Assembly (NCBI GenBank): GCA_018829465.1
Contig: JAHJTN010000005.1
Location: 496,001-560,000 of the forward strand
DNA length: 64,000 nucleotides
Direction of reading: 5' to 3'
Source of the DNA: Bacteroidota bacterium
GTDB taxonomy: Bacteria; Bacteroidota; Bacteroidia; Flavobacteriales; Flavobacteriaceae
Position 1 is the first letter of the stretch. Each line of letters starts with the position of its first letter. Shown one piece after another: positions 55,681-64,000 of the stretch. Both the position numbers and the translations under genes were made by a program. The notes under the pieces were generated by a model, which had not been told where the DNA came from, did no database searches, and saw nothing but the letters and a program-made list of their open reading frames with translations.

Positions 55681-56343
55681 TTAGTGCAACTGCCCGTCCC
55701 ATTCTTTTAGAAACTGTTCCAAGTAGTTTTCCAAAAAACGATGTCGGGCTTCGGCTGCTTTTTTGGCGGCTTCTGTATGCATCAAATCTTTAAGCAACAG
55801 CAGTTTTTCATAAAAATGATTCAAAGAGGGCGCATTGCCTTTTTGGTAAGTTTCTTTGTCCATTTTCAAATTGGGCTTTATATCCGGATCGTAGAGCGGG
55901 CGGTTTTTGAAACCGCCGTAATTAAAACAACGCGCAATACCTATGGCTCCGATAGCATCAAGCCTATCAGCATCTTGCACCACATCGAGTTCCGGTGTGC
56001 GATAAGGAGCTTTGGTATGACCGCCTTTATAGGATATGAATTTTACAATATGAATTACCGCCTGAATCACGGTTTCTTCTACACCCTCAGCTTCTAAAAA
56101 CTGACGGGCTTTCTTAGGGCCGATAGATTCGTCTCCATCGTGAAACTTGGCATCGGCCACATCGTGAAGCAACGCGCCTAAAGCCACTACAAACAGGTCT
56201 GCTTTCTCTAAAACAGCCAAAGCTTTCGAAAGCTTATAAACCCGCTCAACGTGAAACCAATCATGACCGCCTTCCGCATCTGCGAGTTCCTCTTGAACAA
56301 AGCTGATGGTATTTTGAATGATTTTTTCTTGGGCAGCTGTCAT
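55681..56343 (-). CDS. HD-domain metal-dependent phosphohydrolase
   Basis: 220 residues. GHDWFHVERVYKLS near residue 23 and LGALLHDVADAKFHDGD supply the HD ligands; DVVQDADRLDAIGAIGIAR gives the later Asp. YedJ/uncharacterised HD hydrolase type; substrate unknown. Begins three bases after the aminotransferase gene on the same strand. Confidence 0.85.
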   Translation of the reverse strand: MTAAQEKIIQNTISFVQEELADAEGGHDWFHVERVYKLSKALAVLEKADLFVVALGALLHDVADAKFHDGDESIGPKKARQFLEAEGVEETVIQAVIHIVKFISYKGGHTKAPYRTPELDVVQDADRLDAIGAIGIARCFNYGGFKNRPLYDPDIKPNLKMDKETYQKGNAPSLNHFYEKLLLLKDLMHTEAAKKAAEARHRFLENYLEQFLKEWDGQLH

Positions 56344-56346
56344 CGC

Positions 56347-57510
56347 TTATTGCAAAAAATCTAAGATAGTTTGCGTGATATAGTCAATTTGTTCCGAATC
56401 TAACTCGCTATGCATGGGCAGTGAAATTACTTCTTTCGATAATAGATTGGTTACCGGAAAATCAGCATCGTTATAACGTGCATCTGCATAGGCTTTTTGT
56501 ACATGCAAGGGAATCGGGTAATAAATTCCAAAAGGAATCCCTCTTTCTTGTAAATGTTTGGCCAAATCATCACGACGGTTGTTTTGTACGCGTAAAGTGT
56601 ATTGGTGAAACACATGGCAATCACAGTTTTGGCAAAGTCCGTTTGACTTGTCACAACTTTCGGAAACCGTAACGGGAGTAACTAGGTCTTTACAAGCAGC
56701 AAAAGCACGGTTGTAAGCTGCTGCCGCCTTTTGGCGTGCACGGTTATAGGTGTCTAAATGCGGGAGTTTGGCACGTAAAATAGCCGCCTGTATAGAATCG
56801 AGCCGGGAATTGACACCCACTACATCGTGGTGGTATCTTTCATACATGCCGTGGTTGACAATACCGCGAAGTATGTGTGCGAGTTTGTCATCATTGGTAA
56901 AAATGGCGCCGCCGTCGCCGTAACAACCCAAATTTTTGGAAGGAAAAAAGGATGTTGCACCCACATGCCCGATTGTGCCAGCTTTTTGTTTGCTGCCGTT
57001 GGCTGAGGTGTAATTTGCGCCTATGGCTTGTGCGTTGTCCTCTATGACGTATAAATCATGTGCTTTGGCAATCTCCATGATGGCGTCCATTTGGGCACAT
57101 TGGCCAAAAAGATGTACCGGAACTATGGCTCTGGTTTTAGGCGTGATGGCTTTTTTGATAGCTTCTATAGAAATGTTAAACGTATCCGGATCTACATCTA
57201 CCAAAACCGGGGTGAATTTTAAGAGCGCTATCACTTCCACGGTAGCCGCAAAGGTAAAATCTGCCGTGATGACCTCATCGCCTTCTTTCAAATCTAATCC
57301 CATCATCGCTATCTGCAAAGCATCGGTGCCATTGGCGCAAGGAATCACGTGTTTTACACCCAAATATGCTTCCAATTCTTTTTGAAAATGCTGTACTTCG
57401 GGGCCGTTTATAAAGGCTGCAGACTCAAAAACATCATCTAGGGAGGCTTGAATTTGCGCTTTGAGGGGTTCGTATTGGCTTTTGAGATCTACCATTTGTA
57501 ATTTTCGCAT
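56347..57510 (-). CDS. DegT/DnrJ/EryC1-family PLP aminotransferase
   Basis: 387 residues. Sugar-aminotransferase type: VIPCANGTDALQIAMMGL, VIEDNAQAIGAN and the PLP Lys in TSFFPSKNLGCYGDGGA. It would aminate a keto sugar for surface polysaccharide. A Cys-rich insert (ESCDKSNGLCQNCDCHVFHQ) before HQYTLRVQ is unusual. An operon with the HD hydrolase; TAAATTTG -7 box at 57539-57546. Confidence 0.88.
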   Translation of the reverse strand: MRKLQMVDLKSQYEPLKAQIQASLDDVFESAAFINGPEVQHFQKELEAYLGVKHVIPCANGTDALQIAMMGLDLKEGDEVITADFTFAATVEVIALLKFTPVLVDVDPDTFNISIEAIKKAITPKTRAIVPVHLFGQCAQMDAIMEIAKAHDLYVIEDNAQAIGANYTSANGSKQKAGTIGHVGATSFFPSKNLGCYGDGGAIFTNDDKLAHILRGIVNHGMYERYHHDVVGVNSRLDSIQAAILRAKLPHLDTYNRARQKAAAAYNRAFAACKDLVTPVTVSESCDKSNGLCQNCDCHVFHQYTLRVQNNRRDDLAKHLQERGIPFGIYYPIPLHVQKAYADARYNDADFPVTNLLSKEVISLPMHSELDSEQIDYITQTILDFLQ

Positions 57511-57538
57511 GACATGTAGTTTTACGGCTTAATTCTTG

Positions 57539-57546
57539 CAAATTTA
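57539..57546 (-). promoter_or_regulatory. Candidate -7 box of the aminotransferase operon
   Basis: TAAATTTG on the minus strand, 28 bases before the ATG. The divergent waaA start is 60 bases away. Confidence 0.45.
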
Positions 57547-57605
57547 CGGAGGACGTCTCATATTTATTGCATAAAGCATGTTATTTTAGCCAAAGATTCG
57601 ACAAT

Positions 57606-58853
57606 ATGATCTATTTATACAACTTGCTGGCCGAACTTGGTTTTCTATGCATCCGCTTTGCGGCTGTTTTTAACGACAAATTGTCACTGTTTGTGCAGGG
57701 TCGGAAGCAAACTTTCAACCTGTTGTCTAAAAACATTAAGACCACAGACCGCGTCATTTGGATGCATGTGGCATCTTTGGGTGAATACGAGCAAGGTTTG
57801 CCCTTACTGAAAAAACTCAAAAAGCAATATCCCGGTCACAAGTTGCTCCTCAGTTTTTTTTCGCCTTCCGGCTATGAGGTGGTCAAAGACAAAACCCCCG
57901 CAGACGTCGTGGTCTATTTGCCATTTGACACTTTGCCAAACGCTCAAAAATTTCTAAAAATAGTCCACCCGGAATTGGCTGTTTTTATCAAATATGAGTT
58001 TTGGCCTGCTCTGCTTTCGGAGATGGAAAAACAACAAATTCGCGTATTGAGTGTGTCTGCCATTTTTAGACCATCGCAGGTATTCTTTAAACTTTGGGGT
58101 GGTTGGATGCGTAGGTCTCTGAAGGTTTTTGATCACTTTTTTGTGCAAAACACGGATTCGGTAGCGCTACTCAAAAGTATTCATATAGAAAATGTCACGC
58201 TAGCCGGCGACACCCGTTTCGATAGGGTAAGCGAAATTTTGGAACGAGACAACCGACTTTCTTTTATGGAAAGTTTTAAAGGAAACAGACTCTGCGTGGT
58301 GGCTGGCAGTACTTGGCCGGAAGACGAAGCCTTGTGGCTTTCCTATCTGAAACGCCATCGATTTGATGAAGTCGTTTTTGTGTTTGCACCACACAATGTG
58401 AAGACCGAAAACATCAAACCCCTCTGGGATAAACTCCCGGAGGGCAAACTCCTATACAGCGAAATCAATCCGGAGACTGATTTTCAAAAACACACATTTT
58501 TAGTGGTCGATGCCATCGGTTTGCTGACCAAAATTTACGCCTATGCAGATGTGGCTTATGTTGGCGGCGGTATGGCCACGGGTTTGCACAATGTGTTGGA
58601 ACCTGCTGTTTTCGGCATTCCTGTTGTCATTGGAAAGGAATATTCTAAGTTCGATGAAGCCACAGCTCTCGTAGAAAGAGGCGGAGTTATTAGCATACAC
58701 GACCAAGCGACATTTGATGCCGTTGTTCAAAAATTAATCCATCAAAAAAGTGCCAGAGATTTGTCGGGAAAACAAAACCATACTTATGTGGAAGAAAAAA
58801 TCGGTGCCACTGAAACGGTGATGGGCTATATTGAGAAAGTTTTAAAGGTCTGA
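57606..58853 (+). CDS. waaA: 3-deoxy-D-manno-octulosonic acid transferase
   Basis: 415 residues. N-terminal membrane anchor (MIYLYNLLAELGFLCIRFA), catalytic Glu in ASLGEYEQGLPL, and the GT-B C-terminal block VAYVGGGMATGLHNVLEPA. Transfers Kdo from CMP-Kdo to lipid A precursor, so the cell makes LPS. ATG at 57606 chosen because it starts at the membrane anchor; the frame upstream is not supported. Confidence 0.93.
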   Translation: MIYLYNLLAELGFLCIRFAAVFNDKLSLFVQGRKQTFNLLSKNIKTTDRVIWMHVASLGEYEQGLPLLKKLKKQYPGHKLLLSFFSPSGYEVVKDKTPADVVVYLPFDTLPNAQKFLKIVHPELAVFIKYEFWPALLSEMEKQQIRVLSVSAIFRPSQVFFKLWGGWMRRSLKVFDHFFVQNTDSVALLKSIHIENVTLAGDTRFDRVSEILERDNRLSFMESFKGNRLCVVAGSTWPEDEALWLSYLKRHRFDEVVFVFAPHNVKTENIKPLWDKLPEGKLLYSEINPETDFQKHTFLVVDAIGLLTKIYAYADVAYVGGGMATGLHNVLEPAVFGIPVVIGKEYSKFDEATALVERGGVISIHDQATFDAVVQKLIHQKSARDLSGKQNHTYVEEKIGATETVMGYIEKVLKV

Positions 58854-58965
58854 TTCATATAAAAACCCTAATCTATATCACATTTATCGAAGTGAAAATG
58901 TTTATTAACCTGAGGTCGAATAAAAATAGATGCTCTGCTTGTTATCGGTAATTTATTCATGAAAC

Positions 58966-59050
58966 TAATGTCTCCTCGAGCGCAGTCGAGAGGTTTTTAT
59001 GGAATTTGAAATATAAAAAGGAGGCCTCGACTGTGCATGGTCTCAACCCG
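58966..59050 (-). repeat. Dispersed intergenic repeat, family A, copy 3 (inverted)
   Basis: AATGTCTCCTCGAGCGCAGTCGAGAGG and the following GGAGGCCTCGACTG are the reverse complement of the block at 50650-50735. Confidence 0.75.
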
Positions 59051-59150
59051 GTTTTTGAAGTTTTTAGTTTGAATGGTAACACATCGAGAAGTACTAGAAA
59101 AGTAAAGCTAGAGGTGTACGATGTGTTTTAAAAATATAGTGTCTTCCTTG

Positions 59151-59179
59151 CCAACTTACCAACGGCTGGTTTATCTTTG
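59151..59179 (+). promoter_or_regulatory. Promoter of the thioesterase gene
   Basis: TTG near 59149-59151, 20 bases, then TATCTTTG at 59172-59179, a Bacteroidota -33/-7 pair. ATG at 59190 follows, which rules out the longer in-frame start at 59121. Confidence 0.6.
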
Positions 59180-59189
59180 CAAAAAAAAC

Positions 59190-59699
59190 ATGCAAGCCAA
59201 AAAACCTTCAGCATCACTCACTACACTTACCGATCTTGTTTTGCCCAGCGAAACCAATCCACTCAACAACCTATTTGGAGGAGAATTACTGGCCCGTATG
59301 GACAGGGCAGCCAGCATTACTGCCGGGCGTCACAGCAGGCGCATTGTGGTCACTGCCTCTGTGAATCACGTCGCTTTTAACAAGGCCATTCCGCTAGGCA
59401 CGGTCGTCACGGTAGAAGGCAAAGTTTCCAGGGCTTTTAAAACATCGATGGAAATTTATTTAGATGTTTGGATTGAAGACCGAATCTCCGGCAAGCGCAC
59501 CAAGGCTAACGAAGCCATCTATACTTTTGTGGCTGTGGACGAAACGGGCAGCCCGGTAGAAGTCCCGCCCTTAGAACCCGAAACCGAACTGGAAAAACAA
59601 CGCTTCGACGGTGCTTTGCGCCGCAAACAACTCAGCTTGGTACTCGCCGGAAAAATGAAAGCAGCCGACGCCACTGAGTTGAAAGCCCTTTTTGTTTGA
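59190..59699 (+). CDS. Acyl-CoA thioesterase, hotdog fold (YciA/BACH-like)
   Basis: 169 residues. LPSETNPLNNLFGGELLARMDRAA contains the acyl-CoA thioesterase signature with catalytic Asp; NHVAFNKAIPLGTVVTVEGKV follows. Hydrolyses acyl-CoAs in the cytoplasm. The start is fixed by the promoter at 59172. It has a strong terminator shared with the convergent gene. Confidence 0.9.
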   Translation: MQAKKPSASLTTLTDLVLPSETNPLNNLFGGELLARMDRAASITAGRHSRRIVVTASVNHVAFNKAIPLGTVVTVEGKVSRAFKTSMEIYLDVWIEDRISGKRTKANEAIYTFVAVDETGSPVEVPPLEPETELEKQRFDGALRRKQLSLVLAGKMKAADATELKALFV

Positions 59700-59711
59700 T
59701 TTTTTTGCATA

Positions 59712-59746
59712 TAAAAAAAGGTGCATCTGTTTAGACGCACCTTTTA
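59712..59746. terminator. Bidirectional terminator between the thioesterase and the sugar dehydrogenase
   Basis: AAAAAGGTGC and GCACCTTTTA flank ATCTGTTTAGAC; A and T runs on both sides serve both convergent genes. Confidence 0.85.
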
Positions 59747-59766
59747 TGGGCAGATATGTTCAATAA

Positions 59767-61479
59767 TTAATTGACCACCACCAGTTTTTTGACAGCTTTT
59801 CTCTGGTTTTGGTCTGTAATGTTCACAAGATACAAACCATTGCGCAAACTGCTGATGTCTATGGCTTGGTTGGTTTGAACTTGGTCAAAAGATTTTACAA
59901 TACGACCGCTGATATCCACTATTTGAAGGCTGGCTTTGGTAAAGGCATTACTGTCAAAGCGTAAGCTGAATTTGTTTTTTGCGGGGTTGGGATATAGCTT
60001 AAAAGTATCTTGACTGAGGGCAAAATCCTCGTTAGACAGCGTTGGTTCTAGTGGACCTATATAGTTTAATTTGGTAATAGAACCGGGATCCGCTGCAGAA
60101 TTGTTATCCGTGACATAATAAAAAGAAACCCCGTTTGGCGACACTACGATTTGCCTAAATCTGGAATTGGCGGTGTGCAGGGGAAATAAAGCAACTTCGG
60201 GTTCAATAGGTAATATATCATTTTCAGGTTCAATTATGAATAAACCATCCATTGATAATCTTCCTAATTGAATGGTATTAAATTTAAGCCCCGGAATCAG
60301 GACGAAATCGCCCCAATCTTTAATTTTTTTCTCGGTGTTTTCATAAAGCGCCAAGCCTGCCGGCGCAATAGTTGGCCATGTCGAATTTGATCCGGTTGGA
60401 ATGGTAGCACTACCGGTACCCATGGTGCTGAGGGGTTCTACAAAATCTACAGGCTCTACAGGAAAGGATTGAGTTTCTGTTTGTGTTGCTTGTGCAACAG
60501 TTAACGTGCCCCCGCAAGTCGTGGTCAGGGAATTGTTGGTAAATTCATACCCCTTATCATCACGAAGACCTGCAACATTGGGCCAGCCATAATCTTTGGC
60601 GGCCACCATCAAGTTGAATTCATCATCTACCCTGTCGCCGTGTTCGGTAGAATAGACCGTGCCAAACGAAGATATAGCCAAACCTTGCATATTGCGGTGG
60701 CCGTAGTTCCACACATGGGTACGTACGCCATTGAGTATGGGGTTGTCTGCCGGGATGGTACCGTCTAAATTTAACCGCAGCAATTTTCCTTCATAACGGC
60801 TGAAATCGGTAGTGTTTACAGGCAATTCACGTGCGCGAATGGGTAGGCAGTTTCGCGAAAACTGGTTGTTTCCTTGGTCGCCAAGGGTGTAATACAATTT
60901 TAAATCGGGACCGATGGCCAACTTACCCGAGTTGTGGTCGTTGCTAGCCGGTAGCCCTTCTATGATGGCAGCGTTTGCACCCAAAGAGGTGTCTTCGGTA
61001 AGCGTGCCATTGTTATTGTTATAAATCAATCGGGCTATGCGGAGACGCCTGCCCGAATCGGTACCGTTAATAGAGTAGGTATAAGAAACATATACATAAT
61101 TGTTGGTGGTTGTAGCCGGATTGAAGTACAAATCGGGATGTGCCACTATGCCCAAAACACCGTCTTGGCCAGCCGTGGTGTGCACTTTGTTGCCGAAATT
61201 GATCATGGTGGTTTTGTTGGCGCCGGTGGTATCGATTCTGACGATGCGTTTGCCTCCGTTAATACCTACAACATCATCCCTGCGCTCGGTAATCCAAAGC
61301 CTGTGGTCGGGACCGTAAATCATCTCGTAAGGTCTTTCAATAGCGTTGTTCCCGGTGATTTTAGTCACCGACCAGATGTTCGAGTCTGAGGTTGACGCCA
61401 AAGGATTGGTTACTTGTGCTTGGCTTTGAAAGAGGGAAAAGATGGAATAAATGCAGAGAAATGTAATTTTTTGTTTCAT
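59767..61479 (-). CDS. T9SS-exported PQQ-type sugar dehydrogenase
   Basis: 570 residues. Signal peptide ending FQSQAQ. Six-bladed glucose/sorbosone dehydrogenase fold: PYEMIYGPDHRLWITERR, DGVLGIVAHPDLYF, YGHRNMQGLAISSFGTVYSTEHGDR. The C-terminal 80 residues (FKLYPNPAKNKFSLRF, ASLQIVDISGRIVKSFDQ, LRNGLYLVNIT) are a T9SS sorting domain. It oxidises a sugar or related alcohol outside the cell. Confidence 0.9.
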   Translation of the reverse strand: MKQKITFLCIYSIFSLFQSQAQVTNPLASTSDSNIWSVTKITGNNAIERPYEMIYGPDHRLWITERRDDVVGINGGKRIVRIDTTGANKTTMINFGNKVHTTAGQDGVLGIVAHPDLYFNPATTTNNYVYVSYTYSINGTDSGRRLRIARLIYNNNNGTLTEDTSLGANAAIIEGLPASNDHNSGKLAIGPDLKLYYTLGDQGNNQFSRNCLPIRARELPVNTTDFSRYEGKLLRLNLDGTIPADNPILNGVRTHVWNYGHRNMQGLAISSFGTVYSTEHGDRVDDEFNLMVAAKDYGWPNVAGLRDDKGYEFTNNSLTTTCGGTLTVAQATQTETQSFPVEPVDFVEPLSTMGTGSATIPTGSNSTWPTIAPAGLALYENTEKKIKDWGDFVLIPGLKFNTIQLGRLSMDGLFIIEPENDILPIEPEVALFPLHTANSRFRQIVVSPNGVSFYYVTDNNSAADPGSITKLNYIGPLEPTLSNEDFALSQDTFKLYPNPAKNKFSLRFDSNAFTKASLQIVDISGRIVKSFDQVQTNQAIDISSLRNGLYLVNITDQNQRKAVKKLVVVN

Positions 61480-61509
61480 AATTAGAGGGGTTAAAGGTTA
61501 AATAGTGGT

Positions 61510-64000
61510 TTAGTTTTTAATGATTTTTTTGGCAATTTGTTGGTTTTCGATTTCAATATTAAATATATAAACACCTCTGCTCAGGCTTACCTGCAAGGAA
61601 ACTGCGCTTTGGGTTGTGTCAACTTCTGTTTGATAGACCAATTGCCCCAACATGTTGTAGCCTTTTACCTCGCCAATCCATTCTCCTTTCGGGTTGTTGA
61701 TAATCAACTCGTTGGTGCTGTTGGCAAACAAGATCCTTCCGGAGTCAAGCAGGCTGTTGTCGTCTGTGGAAAGGGTTTGGTTGGTGCCAAAGGTAATCTG
61801 ATACCTGTCTGAAAAAACGCCTGCAGCCAGATTTTCGGTGAATGGCTCTTCTTTCAAATTGTGATAAGCGAAAGTTGTCCCATTCCATACCCGCAGGTAA
61901 ACCGGCTGGTTATCAAGGATATTTTCGGCTTTATCAATTTCAATTTTCACTTGTCCGGCATCGGTGATGGTCGTTTCCATCGGAATGACTGTTTGCTCAT
62001 CAAAGGGCGGAACGGCCTGAATGACGTAATCCTTATCGTTTATTTTCCAATACAAGTCGTTGGGTCCTTTGTCTATCATCAAGGCATCATAGCCAGGGTC
62101 TTCCCCTGAAGTGGCTTTGTCGGTGAAGGCAACCAAAACCTGCCTTCTAAACCCGGTGGGTGTGATAAAATTCAGCCAAACCCTTCTTAAAGTGTCTGCA
62201 ACGGCTTGTTGGCCGGCTTTGCGGACCAACGGCTCGTTCGGGTTTTCAATCACAGTTTGCGCTGTTTGGGATTGGGCAGTTTGTGTGCCCAAGCCCAAAG
62301 CCGTTATTTCCCTTCCTTCGGGTGCTTTGGTGAATACGGAACTTCCGGAGCCTTCAGTTACAAAAGTGCGTTGGGAGTTTTTGAAAACTACGTTGCCGCC
62401 ATCGGCATCTGCCGTGACAAAAAATCCTTGCCCTACCGGAATATATTGTGTGGGGGTTTTGCTACCTACCGGGCTGGACGGATTAAACAAATCCGGGTGC
62501 TGCAATGCGAGTACACCCCCAGCTTTGGTATAGGTAGCATAGCCGCCTTCATATTCTTTCAGCAAATGACTGCCGCCACCAAAATGCTCCCAAAAATACA
62601 GTGTCCCATCAATAGAATTGTTGGCGGGCGAGGAAACGCCGATGTTGTCATCTATAAACTTGTTGGCATCCAAGGCAGAGCCAAACGGGTTGCCGACCAA
62701 CACTTGGTTGCCTGTCGATACGGCAACAGAAATATCACCGCTGTTGGGCTTGCCTTCAAAAATGTATTCGTACAAATCAGTTACCGCTCCCATACCCGGG
62801 CCTTTCATTGTAAAGCCCAAACCAGCCTTCACATTGTCGGTTGGCGCTATTTGAACCCAATTTGTGATGTCACTTGCGCCCTGGTTGTCAAAAATATAAA
62901 ACCATCGCGAAGCCAACGTAATCGGGTTGGTCTGAACTGCCGGCGGATTGATGGTATAAGAATATTGCACGTTGCCGGCAGTAGTTTTGAGCATACCGGA
63001 GAGCGCATTACCCAAGTTGTTGGATGTTGTGCTCATCTGGCTCACAGGCATTGAAAAATAGTTGTACGTATATCTATCTGCCGTACCTTGTTGTCTGCGT
63101 TTGATGCTGCCCGCACTGGTCACATCGAGTTGGCTGATATCGGTTTGTACCAATTGCGATTCACCCAACAAATCTATCGATCCGTCGAGTTTCAGATACC
63201 AATCGTTTTTCAATTCTGAGTCGTTGTCAACTGTGATGGTGACCCCCGGTCGGACAATCAAGCCCAAATCGCCGTCTGATGTCGTCATGTTGATGTCGTG
63301 CCGGGCATCTACGATAGACCAATCGTTCGCAGTCGCATCTGTGCCCAAAACACCATTGGCTGAATCGTCAACGGCCGTGCTCAGGTTACCACTTTGTTTG
63401 GTTATAAACGGCATGGGCGCAGTTTGGCGACGGATGGTTTTAACGTTGAATATTTTTGCGCCTGTGCCCAAATCAACTGTCGGCGTGGTTAAATCATCGG
63501 CGATATCGTCTTTGTAAGTATCCATTCTGTAGTAGCGCACCAAGTTGGCTGCCGTCAATCCGGGAATATCTATCGGTATGATAGTCCCTTGTAGGTTTGA
63601 CCCGTTGATGAAGAGTTCTTGGTAAACCATTTTTTGAATTTGTGCGGTGGTCAATGCAACATTGAAAACGCGTGCTTCGTCTATCGAGCCTTTGAAATAG
63701 TTTGTACCTGAGGGTAATGGATTTCTTCCTATCCTGAAAACATTATTTGCAGTAGCGTTAATTACTCCACTGATACTTTGTGATCCTACCAAAACCCCAT
63801 TTTTGTAAATTTTTGCCAAGGAGTTTGCACCATCAAAAACGGCTGCAACATGCGTCCATGTATTTAGTGGGATATTTACACCTGAATTTGAATTGAAATT
63901 TACACCATTGATATTTAAGCGAAGCCTATTGGTGTTTATTACTGAGAAAATAAAATTTTCTTCACCAATAATCACTGGACTTTGAGAAACATCGGTAGGT
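61510..64000 (-). CDS. T9SS-exported surface protein with LamG-like domain (N-terminus beyond window)
   Basis: At least 829 residues visible; the frame runs open to the edge at 64000. The N-terminal visible part is a LamG/concanavalin-like domain (PLNTWTHVAAVFDGANSLAK, GSIDEARVFNVALTTAQI). The middle is a set of low-complexity beta regions (NDWSIVDARHDINMTTSDGD, YEGGYATYTKAG). The last 80 residues (ELIINNPKGEWIGEVKGY, LVYQTEVDTTQSAVSLQVS, GVYIFNIEIENQQIAKKI) are a T9SS sorting domain. A large adhesin or surface enzyme; function not assigned. Confidence 0.85.
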   Translation of the reverse strand, partial: PTDVSQSPVIIGEENFIFSVINTNRLRLNINGVNFNSNSGVNIPLNTWTHVAAVFDGANSLAKIYKNGVLVGSQSISGVINATANNVFRIGRNPLPSGTNYFKGSIDEARVFNVALTTAQIQKMVYQELFINGSNLQGTIIPIDIPGLTAANLVRYYRMDTYKDDIADDLTTPTVDLGTGAKIFNVKTIRRQTAPMPFITKQSGNLSTAVDDSANGVLGTDATANDWSIVDARHDINMTTSDGDLGLIVRPGVTITVDNDSELKNDWYLKLDGSIDLLGESQLVQTDISQLDVTSAGSIKRRQQGTADRYTYNYFSMPVSQMSTTSNNLGNALSGMLKTTAGNVQYSYTINPPAVQTNPITLASRWFYIFDNQGASDITNWVQIAPTDNVKAGLGFTMKGPGMGAVTDLYEYIFEGKPNSGDISVAVSTGNQVLVGNPFGSALDANKFIDDNIGVSSPANNSIDGTLYFWEHFGGGSHLLKEYEGGYATYTKAGGVLALQHPDLFNPSSPVGSKTPTQYIPVGQGFFVTADADGGNVVFKNSQRTFVTEGSGSSVFTKAPEGREITALGLGTQTAQSQTAQTVIENPNEPLVRKAGQQAVADTLRRVWLNFITPTGFRRQVLVAFTDKATSGEDPGYDALMIDKGPNDLYWKINDKDYVIQAVPPFDEQTVIPMETTITDAGQVKIEIDKAENILDNQPVYLRVWNGTTFAYHNLKEEPFTENLAAGVFSDRYQITFGTNQTLSTDDNSLLDSGRILFANSTNELIINNPKGEWIGEVKGYNMLGQLVYQTEVDTTQSAVSLQVSLSRGVYIFNIEIENQQIAKKIIKN

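Larger units (their letters stand above)
58854..59189. other. 336-base intergenic region between waaA and the thioesterase
   Basis: Contains family A repeat copy 3 and the thioesterase promoter. Otherwise A/T-rich with nothing recognised. Confidence 0.6.

Noticed and set aside
1-64000. CRISPR arrays, tRNA or rRNA genes, insertion sequences
   Set aside because: No regularly spaced repeats, cloverleaf-like sequence or transposase frame was recognised by eye; a tRNAscan-SE and ISfinder search would settle this.

Overview
The window reads as chromosomal DNA of a Bacteroidota bacterium, most likely class Flavobacteriia. The evidence is type IX secretion sorting tails on three large exported proteins, TonB-dependent receptor and plug domains behind carboxypeptidase-like domains, lipoproteins with acidic residues after the lipidated cysteine, TANNTTTG promoter -7 boxes close to start codons, and almost no purine-rich ribosome binding sites. 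No rRNA, tRNA, CRISPR array, insertion sequence or prophage was seen. Both window edges cut a gene: a membrane pyrophosphatase at the left and a LamG/T9SS surface protein at the right.

Layout. 1-9.2 kb: hppA tail, panE, a small beta-barrel protein, a RHH/PIN toxin-antitoxin pair, tag, ggt, a ChaN-like protein, an M20 peptidase and an EamA transporter. 9.3-17 kb: a beta-propeller protein, then a minus-strand cluster of a plug-domain chimera, two TlpA-like lipoproteins and a decayed C39-peptidase ABC exporter fused to the end of its HlyD partner. 17-34 kb is mostly housekeeping: tyrS, a YHS protein, an alpha/beta hydrolase, an AddB-like nuclease, an OmpA/TSP3 protein, kbl, the yicC-gmk-nadD operon, hemW, a cyclase, hemF, umuC-umuD and two rhodaneses. 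34-38 kb: two lipoproteins, plsC, a PHP phosphoesterase and trpS. 38-46 kb looks like a phosphate-uptake region: a divergent PiT-like permease, a PiT transporter with a PhoU-like tail, a beta-helix lipoprotein and a TonB receptor. 46-64 kb: dgt, a T9SS BNR-repeat protein, trmB-lysE-atl, a glycosyltransferase, a PhoR/PhoB-like two-component pair, an HD hydrolase, a DegT aminotransferase, waaA, a thioesterase, a T9SS PQQ-type sugar dehydrogenase and the LamG/T9SS protein.

Three observations stand out. First, direct repeats with an exact 11-base period lie upstream of both the PiT operon and the TonB receptor operon, sharing an ATGTTAAG-type unit. This is the architecture of a PhoB-type Pho box, so the two operons are probably one phosphate regulon, possibly run by the PhoR/PhoB-like pair at 53.5-55.3 kb. 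Second, the remnant at 11.3-11.7 kb joins the first ~40 codons of a C39 peptidase/ABC exporter, out of frame, to the last ~85 codons of a HlyD adaptor: a peptide exporter collapsed by deletion. Third, two families of short dispersed repeats with a CGRCTGCGCTC core occupy intergenic regions. One family sits directly in front of two start codons and carries its own ATGAAA at the far boundary.
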